In this document: positions 1-8,673 of the stretch, piece by piece
Layout: each line of letters starts with the position of its first letter
Position numbering within the stretch: the stretch's first letter is position 1
NCBI RefSeq assembly: GCF_029892605.1
Contig: NZ_JARXWF010000002.1
Coordinates: 124,001 to 188,000, forward strand
Reading direction: 5' to 3'
Origin: Parabacteroides sp. PM6-13
GTDB taxonomy: Bacteria; Bacteroidota; Bacteroidia; Bacteroidales; Tannerellaceae
Length of the DNA stretch: 64,000 bases
Notes under the pieces: model-generated
Database searches by the model: none
What the model saw: only the letters and a program-made list of their open reading frames with translations
Told to the model about the DNA's origin: nothing
Position numbers and translations under genes: made by a program

Positions 1-948
1 CAGAAGCGTCCGCCATTGCCCGGTCGGACCGGAGGTGGCTATCTGCATGATGTTCTTATTGTGGATCTCCACCGGCGGGTAATAGCTCTTGTCGCGCAAT
101 AGCTGCTTGCTGACTACATACCAATCGATCAGGAAGATCGACTGCAAGCCCTGCGCCCCCTTACCAGTAAAACGGAAGTGCGAATCGCGCCAGGTACCCC
201 AGGAGGTGCCTTTCCAGTAGCGATCGGCAATATTCATCCCGCCCATAAAGCCCACCTTACCGTCGATCACTACGATCTTCCGGTGATTTCGGTAGTTCAC
301 CTTGCTGGTGAAGATAGGGAAAACCACTTTCAGGAAAGAATACACCTCGATCCCGACTGCCTCCATCTCTTTGAAAAAGCGCGATTTCACGTTCCAGCTA
401 CCCACATCATCGTACATAATACGCACCTTAACCCCTTCGCCGGCCTTCTTCATCAAAGCGGCTTTTACCCTGTTTCCGATCTCGTCGTCACAGAATATAT
501 AGTATTGAAGGTGAATATGGTGTTGGGCACGCTCTATCTCATCCAACAGATCGTTGAACTTATCCTTCCCGTTGGTGTAGACTTTGATATCTGTTCCGTA
601 GAGGGGGACCGACTGATTGTTCTGATACAACAGGTTGGAGAGCGGCAGGTATTCGTCGGGAACGGTATAGTTGATCGTTTGCGGCAGCTTCCCACGTGTC
701 GCTCCCTTCATAATGCGCTTATAGGTGCGCCGGGAGATGATCTTCTGCTTCCGGTTGTCCTGCCCGAAGAAGAAATAGAAAATAAGCCCAACGCCCGGGG
801 TCAGCAGGAGCACGATCACCCAGGAGATGGTCTTCAACGGGTTGCGGTTCTCGGCAATGACCACCAATACGAGTCCCAACACGGTGATACAGTACAATAG
901 AAAAACGATTGTACTAAGCAGCGCCTGTATATGTATTGCGGCAATCAT
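1..948 (-). CDS. cls: Cardiolipin synthase (partial, C-terminus outside window)
   Basis: Phospholipase D-superfamily enzyme that joins phospholipid head groups to make cardiolipin at the inner membrane. The 316 visible residues start with two hydrophobic segments (about 8-32 and 41-60), as in membrane-bound Cls. The first HKD motif is seen as H222, K224 and D229 in NHRKIVVIDG, followed by GFMGG. The second HKD motif lies beyond position 1; the family is usually about 480 residues, so roughly 160 are missing. The ATG at 948 is chosen because the ATG at 953 on the same strand meets a stop at once. It lies 54 bp after the GlsB-like gene on the same strand, so the three lipid genes may be one transcript. 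Confidence 0.9.
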   Translation of the reverse strand, partial: MIAAIHIQALLSTIVFLLYCITVLGLVLVVIAENRNPLKTISWVIVLLLTPGVGLIFYFFFGQDNRKQKIISRRTYKRIMKGATRGKLPQTINYTVPDEYLPLSNLLYQNNQSVPLYGTDIKVYTNGKDKFNDLLDEIERAQHHIHLQYYIFCDDEIGNRVKAALMKKAGEGVKVRIMYDDVGSWNVKSRFFKEMEAVGIEVYSFLKVVFPIFTSKVNYRNHRKIVVIDGKVGFMGGMNIADRYWKGTSWGTWRDSHFRFTGKGAQGLQSIFLIDWYVVSKQLLRDKSYYPPVEIHNKNIMQIATSGPTGQWRTLL

Positions 949-1002
949 TTCATTCGAGTTTGGCTGTTACGACCCGAACACAGGAATCCGCGCGTGTACC
1001 TC

Positions 1003-1971
1003 TTATATCTTGCGGATCAATTCCGTCGACTTGTATTCCTCCTCCAGATAAGATTCCACATGGCGTTTCTTTTTATCCTCCAGGATCTCATCGATGGCAA
1101 TCAGAATACCGGTCTCCTCTACCTCCCCAAATTCGTGGTTGACGGCCGTACCGAACACACGCATCTTAGGCGAAAGGCTCATATAGGCATTGACCAATGG
1201 CGGGACATTAATGCCACGCTTACGCACCTCCTGATTCAGTATCTTATAATTGTCTTTGAAATTATCATGATGAAACAGCTCTTTCATCTTGTTGATGTCG
1301 GTCTCCGTCTGAAGCGGCGAAACCGGTGTAATCAACCGTTCCGGATCCGGGAAATGCAAGCCCAGGAAATAAAGTATCATATTGCGCGACTCCGTATCGT
1401 ATGTATTATACATCGTTACCTTGCCGAAATAATACTTCAGTGTCGGATCGACCACTGAGAGCGCTCCCAGTCCGTCCCAGAGATTATCGAGGATAAAGAG
1501 TCCCTTCTTGGATCCTTCGCGTGTTGCCTGATATTCCAGCGTCACAAAGGAACGTCCCAGTTCAACCGTGTAGGGCAGATAATCCTTGACAAACTCATCC
1601 GAAAAATGAAACAGGTGAGCCGTTGCCAATAGTGGTTTTCCTTCCGCGTCAAAGCGCACATCACTTCCGCAAAGGAAGCGGTATCCGCCCATGATCTGCT
1701 CGTCTTCCGGACTCCATACGATCAGTTGGCGATAGGCATCTTCCATGGTATCAAATTCGTCGATGTCGACTTCATTTCCGGTACCTCCGCCATACTCCCG
1801 GAAAGCAATTTCCCTCAAACGTCCTATTTCTCGCATCACATTGGGCGAGTCGAAAGCCGTAACAATATAAATCTCATTCTGAGACTTATTCGTCGTACGG
1901 AGCATTTTCTCTTTCGTCAGCTCCGCTTTTAAGATGTCACGGTCAATAGGTTTAATAACTTCTTGCATCAT
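1003..1971 (-). CDS. glsB: GlsB-like N-acyltransferase (GNAT fold), glycine-lipid synthesis
   Basis: Probably transfers a 3-hydroxy fatty acyl group from acyl-ACP to the amino group of glycine, the first step of glycine-lipid synthesis in Bacteroidales; the reaction is inferred from the family. The 322-residue protein has an OlsB/hemolysin-type GNAT core: a stretch near residue 35-60 with MREIGRLREIAFREYGGG, then EDEQIMGGYRF around residue 92-102. There is no signal peptide. It follows the PlsC-like gene by 33 bp, and this pairing of N- and O-acyltransferase is the known glycine-lipid arrangement. ATG at 1971 or 1968 are both possible. An ornithine-lipid acyltransferase is the alternative. 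Confidence 0.78.
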   Translation of the reverse strand: MMQEVIKPIDRDILKAELTKEKMLRTTNKSQNEIYIVTAFDSPNVMREIGRLREIAFREYGGGTGNEVDIDEFDTMEDAYRQLIVWSPEDEQIMGGYRFLCGSDVRFDAEGKPLLATAHLFHFSDEFVKDYLPYTVELGRSFVTLEYQATREGSKKGLFILDNLWDGLGALSVVDPTLKYYFGKVTMYNTYDTESRNMILYFLGLHFPDPERLITPVSPLQTETDINKMKELFHHDNFKDNYKILNQEVRKRGINVPPLVNAYMSLSPKMRVFGTAVNHEFGEVEETGILIAIDEILEDKKKRHVESYLEEEYKSTELIRKI

Positions 1972-2004
1972 TATAGTTCAGTATCGTGTGTGTATGTGTG
2001 TGTT

Positions 2005-2832
2005 CTATTTTTTCAATCGGTATGAGAGCTCTTTCACCCAGGCAGCCCATTCGACCGGCTTCTTACTATTATCGAAAGTTTGCCAGGGGATCGGCTTACC
2101 GAAATAAACGGTATAGCGCGAATGTTTGCTTCGAAACAACTCATCCGAAAGATAAAGCATCTCTATATTCACCTTTATGCCGAGCGAAGTGCGTATCTTA
2201 GCCAGGTTATAAAAGAAATTGGAGTTCCGCCCGGAGAAATAAACCGGTACAATGTCTCGTTGGTATTCAACTGCTTTTTGAATAAAGGACTTCTTCCAAT
2301 CCAGATCGACTATCTGCCCTTTGATCTTACGGGAGCAAAGCCCTGCCGGGAATGTGATGATCTGATTATCGGACGCATAGGCCTCCTCTGTCATCTTTGC
2401 CGTCTCTTTGGATTGCTTGCCGTGTTTGTTCACCGGCACAAAGATAGATCGCAGGTTGGGAATGAAATATAAGAGATCGTTCACCGGATAGCGGATAGCG
2501 CCTCCGTAACGTTCACCCAACAGGGCAGACAGACAAATACCGTCCATACCGCCTAACGGGTGGTTGGAAGCAAAGATACATCGTCCTTCCGCGGGAATAT
2601 TCTCTTCGCCTACCAAATCAAAATGCAGATCGAAATAGTCGATCAATTCGATCATAAAATCCACTCCATCTTTGTCATGGTATTTGGATATGACATGATT
2701 GACCTCGTCCTGATGGACAATACGTTTGAGGTAATTCACCAGAAAGCGCGGAACTTTTGACGCCAACTTCGGCGCTTTCTTTTCTAAGATGTCTTCAACG
2801 TCAATGTATTTAGTAGTTTCCTGTTGTTGCAT
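2005..2832 (-). CDS. glsA: GlsA-like O-acyltransferase (PlsC family), glycine-lipid synthesis
   Basis: Lysophospholipid-acyltransferase-like protein that probably adds the second acyl chain to the hydroxyl of N-(3-hydroxyacyl)glycine. The NHx4D catalytic signature is seen as H91 and D97 in SNHPLGGMDG. About 275 residues with no clear N-terminal anchor. I chose the ATG at 2832 rather than the GTG at 2853, because the -7 promoter box (TATATTTG on this strand, 2853-2860) overlaps that GTG. First gene of the probable glsA-glsB(-cls) transcript. Family PlsC is certain; the glycine-lipid role rests on its GNAT neighbour. Confidence 0.78.
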   Translation of the reverse strand: MQQQETTKYIDVEDILEKKAPKLASKVPRFLVNYLKRIVHQDEVNHVISKYHDKDGVDFMIELIDYFDLHFDLVGEENIPAEGRCIFASNHPLGGMDGICLSALLGERYGGAIRYPVNDLLYFIPNLRSIFVPVNKHGKQSKETAKMTEEAYASDNQIITFPAGLCSRKIKGQIVDLDWKKSFIQKAVEYQRDIVPVYFSGRNSNFFYNLAKIRTSLGIKVNIEMLYLSDELFRSKHSRYTVYFGKPIPWQTFDNSKKPVEWAAWVKELSYRLKK

Positions 2833-2852
2833 CCTCTGTAAACTTGATGACA

Positions 2853-2860
2853 CAAATATA
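2853..2860 (-). promoter_or_regulatory. -7 promoter box for glsA-glsB
   Basis: TATATTTG on the minus strand matches the Bacteroidetes -7 consensus TAnnTTTG. I see no good -33 TTG partner. It sits 21 bp upstream of the ATG at 2832 and supports that start. Confidence 0.55.
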
Positions 2861-3008
2861 ATGGTAATAATCTAATTCGGATATTTTTTGATCGTAAAAT
2901 AACCCATAGTAGCTCATGCGCATGATCAAACCGATAAAATTCCGAAAGCTTACCCATTCAAAAGACTCATTTTTTCGCCTTCGGGTGGGCTAATTCGCTC
3001 GGGGGTGT

Positions 3009-3016
3009 TATCTTTG
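3009..3016 (+). promoter_or_regulatory. -7 promoter box for the GT2/RND operon
   Basis: TATCTTTG matches TAnnTTTG exactly. It is about 55 bp upstream of the chosen glycosyltransferase start (3071). The upstream in-frame start at 3005 would overlap the box, which argues against it. The -33 region is weak. Confidence 0.6.
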
Positions 3017-3070
3017 TTTCTTCAAACGATTATGCGCTATCCCGCGGGGATACTGAAGAGGAATAAAAAG

Positions 3071-4222
3071 ATGGAGAAGATCGTAGTTCTAATTCCAACA
3101 TACAACAACGCGACAACAGTGGGGCAAGTATTGACGGATGTGATGCGCCATGGACTTCCGGTGATGGTGGTCAATGATGGTTCCACGGATCATACCCTCG
3201 ATGTGTTGGCTGATTTTCCGGAGATAGAACTGATCAGCTATGCCCGGAACAAAGGGAAAGGGCATGCCCTGTTGACGGGACTGAAAGCTGCTACCGAAAA
3301 AGGCTATCGCTATGCCATCACCCTGGATTCCGACGGACAGCATTATGCCGACGATATTCCCCTGTTTCTGGAAGCGGCTCGGGAATATCCCGACAGCCTG
3401 ATTGTCGGTGCCCGCAACCTTACCTCGGAGAATATGCCGGGCAAGAATACGTTTGCCAACCGTTTTTCCAACTTCTGGTTCCGCATCGAAACCGGCATTC
3501 GGATGGACGATACCCAGTCGGGGTTCCGTCTTTACCCGTTGCAGAAGTTGAAAGGCATACGCCTTTTTACCTCTAAATATGAGTTTGAAGTCGAGGTGTT
3601 GGTGCAGGCCGTATGGCACAATGTCCGGGTGATGAATATTCCGATCCGGGTCTATTATCCACCCGAAGAGGAGCGGGTGAGCCATTTTCGGCCTTTGCGC
3701 GACTTCACGCGAATCAGTATCCTCAATACGGTATTGGTACTCATTGCCCTACTCTGGTACTGGCCCTGGCGTTTCGTGCGCGCCCTGACCAAAGAGAATA
3801 TACGTCGGTTTATAGAAAAACATATCACCCAGTCGGGCGAGTCTAATCTGCGCGTCTCCCTGGCGGTTATGTTTGGCGTCTTTATGGGCATCGTGCCTAT
3901 CTGGGGCTATCAGATGGTGGTAGCAGCCCTATTGGCTCATTTGATGGGGCTCAATAAGGTGATCACGCTGGTGGCATCCAATATCAGCATACCGCCTATG
4001 ATTCCGTTTATCTTGTTCGGCAGTTATGCAACAGGCGGACTGGTGTTGGGTCGTCCGATATCGCTTTCGTTGCACGAAGTGACGTTTGAAACGATCAAAG
4101 ATTCGCTTGTTCAATACCTGGCAGGCAGCATGGTGTTTGCCGTTCTCTGTGGATTGATTGCCGGGCTGGCCTGCCTGTTACTGCTCTCCCTGTTTCGTAA
4201 ACCTCAACAGTCGGTTCGATGA
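3071..4222 (+). CDS. GT2 glycosyltransferase fused to a DUF2062 membrane domain
   Basis: Inverting family-2 glycosyltransferase of the dolichol-phosphate-mannose-synthase type joined to a C-terminal DUF2062 membrane domain; 383 residues. Seen: IPTYNN at 8-13, DGSTD at 36-40, and the metal-binding LDSDGQH at 85-91. From about residue 250 a glycine-rich hydrophobic region carries FGVFMGIVPIWGYQM and two or three membrane spans. An upstream in-frame ATG (3005) is rejected because it lies in the promoter box; the ATG at 3071 follows an AG-rich stretch. It overlaps the next gene by 4 bp (ATGA), so translation is probably coupled. GT2-DUF2062 proteins occur beside MMPL exporters in aryl-polyene and flexirubin-like clusters. 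The sugar acceptor is unknown. Confidence 0.85.
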   Translation: MEKIVVLIPTYNNATTVGQVLTDVMRHGLPVMVVNDGSTDHTLDVLADFPEIELISYARNKGKGHALLTGLKAATEKGYRYAITLDSDGQHYADDIPLFLEAAREYPDSLIVGARNLTSENMPGKNTFANRFSNFWFRIETGIRMDDTQSGFRLYPLQKLKGIRLFTSKYEFEVEVLVQAVWHNVRVMNIPIRVYYPPEEERVSHFRPLRDFTRISILNTVLVLIALLWYWPWRFVRALTKENIRRFIEKHITQSGESNLRVSLAVMFGVFMGIVPIWGYQMVVAALLAHLMGLNKVITLVASNISIPPMIPFILFGSYATGGLVLGRPISLSLHEVTFETIKDSLVQYLAGSMVFAVLCGLIAGLACLLLLSLFRKPQQSVR

Positions 4223-7200
4223 ATAAACTGTTTCTCGCCATATATGATTTTCTGCATAGACACCGGGCGTTGTGTTACACCCTGATGGTGGGCAGCTTTC
4301 TCCTAATGGTTTGGTTTGCCGCGCAGGTGCGGTTTGAAGAAGATGTTACCCGCTTCTTTCCGGATACCGAGGAGGCACACAACAGCGAAGTGGTCTTCAA
4401 CAACCTGAAGGTAAAGGATAAGATTGTCTTTATGCTCTCCGCCGGAGGGGAGGCAACCGGAGAAACACCCGGACGATTGGTGGCTGCCGGCAACACCTTG
4501 CGAAGATCGCTTATGCAAAAGGGGGGCGATGAATACATTCAGTATATTATGGGCGAAGTAGGGAGCGATATGGTTGGACAAATGACCGATTTTATCTACG
4601 AACGCTTGCCTCTATTCCTGAACGATGAACTCTTTGAGCGGATGGACTCCTTATGCACACAAGAAGCGATCGATCAAAAGATAGAGGCCAATATGCGCAA
4701 TCTCCTGTCGCCTGCAGGTAGTGGATTAAAAGAGATCCTGCCACGCGATCCGTTGGGATTAGGCACATCGGCGTTCGAAGCGTTGCGCGATATGCAGATG
4801 ACAGCCAACTACGCGATCTACGACAATCATATCTTCTCATCGGATATGTCGACACATATCTTCTTCCTCACACCACGTCACTCGACGGGAAATACCGGGA
4901 AAAATGACCTGTTAGTAGAATTGATCGAAGAGGAGATTGCTGCGGTTAAGCAAGATTATCCGGAGATCTCGATCAATTATGTGGGCGGGCCATCGGTCGG
5001 AGTCTACAATGCCCGACAAATAAAACGCGACACTACCCTGACCCTGAGCATAGCACTGATCATTATCATCGGGTTTATCCTGTTGGTTTTCAAGAGCCGA
5101 TCGGCTGTATTCCTGATTATTCTTCCGGTGATCTATGGCGCGGCTTTCTCGCTGGCATTGATCTGGTTGATCAAAGGATCGGTATCGGCTATCGCGATCG
5201 GAGCCGGGGCGGCGGTTTTCGGGGTGGCGCTCAGCTATTCGATCCATGTGCTCTCCCATTTCAATCATGTGACCTCTATCCGGCAGCTCATCAGCGAACT
5301 GGCCTATCCACTTACGGTTGGGAGCTTCACGACGGTGGGGGCTTTCCTGGGATTGCTGTTTACCACTTCGGAATTATTGCGCGATTTCGGGCTTTTCTCC
5401 GCCCTTTCCCTGATCGGAACAACCCTGTTCTGTCTCGTCTTCCTGCCCCATTTGTTGCGCATCCAGGAGGCCGGCAAGGAGTCGGGGCATGTATTGCGGT
5501 TGATTGAAAAAATAAACAGCTATCCGTTCGAGAAGAACAAACCGCTGGTGATCGGTATCGTTGTGGTTTTTGTCGTTTGTCTTTTCCTTTCGACGCGGGT
5601 TGGCTTCGACGACAATATGCGCAATCTGGGCTACGAACCGTCGCAACTGGTCGCTGCCGAGAACCGATTGAACGAACTTTTTCAGGCAGATAACAAAACA
5701 ACTCTTTTTGTTTCAGTAGGGGAAACGGCGGAAGAGGGATTGCAAACCTATGCGGAGACCAACCGGGAGCTGGCCTCTTTCCTGATAGAAGGGAAGATTC
5801 AGGAATATGCTTCGATAGAGAACATATTGATCCCACCCTCTTTACAGCAAGAAAGAATAGAGAAATGGAACCATTTCTGGACACCGGAACGGCGTCGGCA
5901 GACGGAGGAATCGATCCGGGAGGCAGCGGTGAAGTACCGCTTCAAAGCCGATGCTTTTGATGCTTTCTTTGCCCTGTTGGAGAAGGAATACAGGGTCTCC
6001 GACTTTACCACCGATCCCCATGCGCCCGATATCTTCGATGAATGGTCTACCCGTGCCGACTCCCTCTCGATGTATATCACGCAGGTTCGCCTGACCGACG
6101 GGGAGAAAGAGGAGGTCTACGCCCGTCTGATGGAAAAAGAGGACGTGGTGATCTTCGACCGCGGCTACTTTGCCAACAAATGGGTCTCGGCGATTCACCT
6201 GGACTTTAACCTGATCCTGTACATCTGTTCGTTCCTTGTTTTCTTTGCCCTCTTGGTGGCTTACGGACGGATCGAACTAACCCTGATGACCTTTGCCCCG
6301 ATGGCCATCAGTTGGGTGATCATTCTGGGCATTATGGCGGTAGCGGGCATACAATTCAATATTGTGAATATCATCCTGGCTACCTTTATCTTCGGCTTGG
6401 GCGACGACTTCAGTATCTTCATTATGGATGGATTGCAGCAGGAATACCGCACGGGCAAGAAACTGCTCACCTCCCACAAGACCGCCATCTTCTTTTCTTC
6501 GTTTACCGCCGTGGTAGGGATGGGGGTTCTTGTCCTTGCCAAGCATCCGGCATTGCAGTCTATTTCGTTGATTTCCATCCTGGGCATGACGTCGGTCGTC
6601 CTGGTCTCTTATACCATATTGCCTATCCTATTCCGCTTTTTCATTGCCCGCCCGGCGGCCAAAGGGCATTATCCCTATACACTGTCGAGCCTGTTGGTTA
6701 CCTTTTGGTTCTTCAATGCCTTTGTGATCGGTTGCTCGTTGGTGATTGGCTTTGCCTCTATCCTGATCATCTTGCCGATGAAGATCGACAAAAAGAAGGA
6801 CTGGTTTAATCGAAGCATCACCTGTATGGTACGCGGACTCTTGAAGATGGGATGGGTAGCCAAACGCATCACGGTGAGTAGAAACGATGAAACATTCCAA
6901 AAGCCGGCCGTTATCATTGCCAACCACCAATCATTTATCGATATACTGTTATTACTTGCACTCACACCCAAGCTGGTGATGGTGACAAACAACTGGGTAT
7001 GGAACTCACCGGTGTTCGGGCGCATTGTGCGCTTTGCCGACTTCGTCTCTACCCGGGAGGGCTATGAAGCACTGGTGGCTCATCTGCAAAAGAAGGTCGA
7101 TAAGGGCTACTCCGTGGTGGTCTTCCCCGAAGGCACCCGCTCGGAAGATGGGCGGATACGCCGTTTCCATAAAGGGGCATTCTACCTGGCCGAACAGCTA

Positions 7201-8067
7201 AAGTTAGATCTGCTTCCGGTTCTCTTATACGGCACCGGCATGGTGATCTCGAAAGGGCAGCCTTTCTACGTCAAGCGGGGAATATTATACACAGAGATTA
7301 TGCCGCGCATACCGTATGGCGACCAGCGTATGGGAGCAACCTATCAGGAGCAGGCGAAGGCCTTCTGCTCGCTTTTCCGTCGGCGTTACGCGGAGATCGA
7401 AGAGGAATACGCCGTTCCTTCCAATCCTTACTTCTACCAGAAGCTGATCACCAACTACCTGTTTAAAGGGCCGGTGGAGGAATGGTATATCCGCATCAAG
7501 GTGAAGATGGAACATAACTACGCCTACTTCCACGAACTCATCCCGCGCAAGGCCAGGATTACGGATATAGGTTGCGGATATGGCCCGTTGGATTATATGT
7601 TGATGATGCTTTCCGAAGAGAGGGATATCACCGGAATCGACTACGACGAAGACAAGATCGCCCTGGCAAATCATTCGTTCTCGCGCAACGAACGCATCCG
7701 TTTTGTCTGTGCCAACGCGCAGCAATACGATCTGCCGCCAAGCGATGTGTTCGTGTTGAACGACGTGCTTCATTATATGGACTATGCGGCTCAGGAAACG
7801 ATCCTTGCCCGGTGTGCAGAGAAACTCCTTCCCGGCGGTATGATCGTTGTGCGCGATGGCGATGCCTCCAAAGAAAAACAGCATGGCGTGACCCGGTTCA
7901 CCGAAGTGTTGTCGACCCGCCTCTTTGGTTTCAATAAAACAGAAAACGAGCTTTGCTTCTTAGACCGTGAGCGGATCATGCGCACCGCTGCTCAAAACAA
8001 TATGTATGTGGAGGAGAAGGCCAACGACCGATATACCTCCAACACCATCTATATTTTCAGAAAATAG
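4219..8067 (+). CDS. Triple fusion: RND/MMPL exporter + PlsC acyltransferase + SAM methyltransferase
   Basis: A 1282-residue polypeptide with three recognisable parts. Residues 1 to about 850 form an RND/MMPL exporter: one N-terminal span (about 17-36), a periplasmic loop, a first five-span group from about 272, a second loop, and a second group from about 662. Residues about 885-1080 are a PlsC-type acyltransferase with NHQSFID near 902 and FPEGTRS near 968. Residues about 1100-1282 are a class I methyltransferase with the SAM loop DIGCGYG near 1115. The second membrane repeat has acidic residues in GLGDDFS (about 726), whereas the matching place in the first repeat reads GVALSYS (about 335) with no acid. 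It probably exports a lipid or acyl conjugate and modifies it on the cytoplasmic side. It overlaps the GT2 gene by 4 bp. The substrate cannot be told from sequence. Confidence 0.85.
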   Translation: MNKLFLAIYDFLHRHRALCYTLMVGSFLLMVWFAAQVRFEEDVTRFFPDTEEAHNSEVVFNNLKVKDKIVFMLSAGGEATGETPGRLVAAGNTLRRSLMQKGGDEYIQYIMGEVGSDMVGQMTDFIYERLPLFLNDELFERMDSLCTQEAIDQKIEANMRNLLSPAGSGLKEILPRDPLGLGTSAFEALRDMQMTANYAIYDNHIFSSDMSTHIFFLTPRHSTGNTGKNDLLVELIEEEIAAVKQDYPEISINYVGGPSVGVYNARQIKRDTTLTLSIALIIIIGFILLVFKSRSAVFLIILPVIYGAAFSLALIWLIKGSVSAIAIGAGAAVFGVALSYSIHVLSHFNHVTSIRQLISELAYPLTVGSFTTVGAFLGLLFTTSELLRDFGLFSALSLIGTTLFCLVFLPHLLRIQEAGKESGHVLRLIEKINSYPFEKNKPLVIGIVVVFVVCLFLSTRVGFDDNMRNLGYEPSQLVAAENRLNELFQADNKTTLFVSVGETAEEGLQTYAETNRELASFLIEGKIQEYASIENILIPPSLQQERIEKWNHFWTPERRRQTEESIREAAVKYRFKADAFDAFFALLEKEYRVSDFTTDPHAPDIFDEWSTRADSLSMYITQVRLTDGEKEEVYARLMEKEDVVIFDRGYFANKWVSAIHLDFNLILYICSFLVFFALLVAYGRIELTLMTFAPMAISWVIILGIMAVAGIQFNIVNIILATFIFGLGDDFSIFIMDGLQQEYRTGKKLLTSHKTAIFFSSFTAVVGMGVLVLAKHPALQSISLISILGMTSVVLVSYTILPILFRFFIARPAAKGHYPYTLSSLLVTFWFFNAFVIGCSLVIGFASILIILPMKIDKKKDWFNRSITCMVRGLLKMGWVAKRITVSRNDETFQKPAVIIANHQSFIDILLLLALTPKLVMVTNNWVWNSPVFGRIVRFADFVSTREGYEALVAHLQKKVDKGYSVVVFPEGTRSEDGRIRRFHKGAFYLAEQLKLDLLPVLLYGTGMVISKGQPFYVKRGILYTEIMPRIPYGDQRMGATYQEQAKAFCSLFRRRYAEIEEEYAVPSNPYFYQKLITNYLFKGPVEEWYIRIKVKMEHNYAYFHELIPRKARITDIGCGYGPLDYMLMMLSEERDITGIDYDEDKIALANHSFSRNERIRFVCANAQQYDLPPSDVFVLNDVLHYMDYAAQETILARCAEKLLPGGMIVVRDGDASKEKQHGVTRFTEVLSTRLFGFNKTENELCFLDRERIMRTAAQNNMYVEEKANDRYTSNTIYIFRK

Positions 8068-8074
8068 CCTTCCT

Positions 8075-8647
8075 TTATTTACTTTTCAAAGCCTTAGCCA
8101 CCGAGCCTGCCCAATAGTTGCGCAAGCCGAACCCGCCGGCTTTGGTGGTAATACGCTTGTTCGAGATCACCTCTTTCGTTTCCAGGTCGAACACCACCTT
8201 ATGGTAGGTCGCCATATTCTGTGGCTTATTCATCAATCCGGCAATCAGAATGGCTCCATAACCTTCGGTATAATCACCCGTATCGTAAGAGGCCACCTGC
8301 TCGGCAATCATCTCGTCCGTCAGTTCATACTCATTATCGTCGCGTTTCAGGGTTTCATACACCCGTTCCAGGTTCAAACTATTCACCATCCGGTAGCTCT
8401 CCGTGATGTCCACCTTCGGAAAAGCCTGCGTAGGAGAATACTTCTTGGGTTCCGAAAGGAATAATCCGTTGATGCCTTCAAACGCCTGCTCGAACTGATC
8501 GGCCGTTTCCGCCGCGCCAAACACCTGAGCGATCGAAAAATCCACACCAAAGAATGTCAACTCCTTTATCTCTTTCAACTCTACCTGTTGCGCCTGCATA
8601 GAGAGGGCGCAAAGCATTACAACAACTAATAAACATACTTTTTTCAT
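8075..8647 (-). CDS. Secreted protein of unknown function in the export cluster
   Basis: A 190-residue protein with a clear signal peptide (MKKVCLLVVVMLCALSMQAQ, cut probably after the last A). I do not recognise a family. The mature part is acidic in the middle and ends with a basic, glycine-rich tail (GGFGLRNYWAGSVAKALKSK). The ATG at 8647 is chosen over an upstream TTG at 8653 because it gives the normal lysine-rich start. It is the last gene of the three-gene minus arm, 20 bp after the ligase, and converges on the RND fusion with only 7 bp between stop codons. Its position suggests an envelope partner of the exporter, but this is only context. Confidence 0.7.
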   Translation of the reverse strand: MKKVCLLVVVMLCALSMQAQQVELKEIKELTFFGVDFSIAQVFGAAETADQFEQAFEGINGLFLSEPKKYSPTQAFPKVDITESYRMVNSLNLERVYETLKRDDNEYELTDEMIAEQVASYDTGDYTEGYGAILIAGLMNKPQNMATYHKVVFDLETKEVISNKRITTKAGGFGLRNYWAGSVAKALKSK

Positions 8648-8673
8648 AATCAATTCTTTTTTATGTATTTCAC

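Noticed and set aside
178..900. Long open frame on the plus strand opposite the cardiolipin synthase gene
   Set aside because: It is antisense to a gene with clear HKD motifs; the translated product has no family likeness and no promoter.
1972..2004. CA/TG-rich run in the glsA-glsB gap as a phase-variation tract
   Set aside because: It is short, interrupted and outside both reading frames, so length changes would not switch a gene off.
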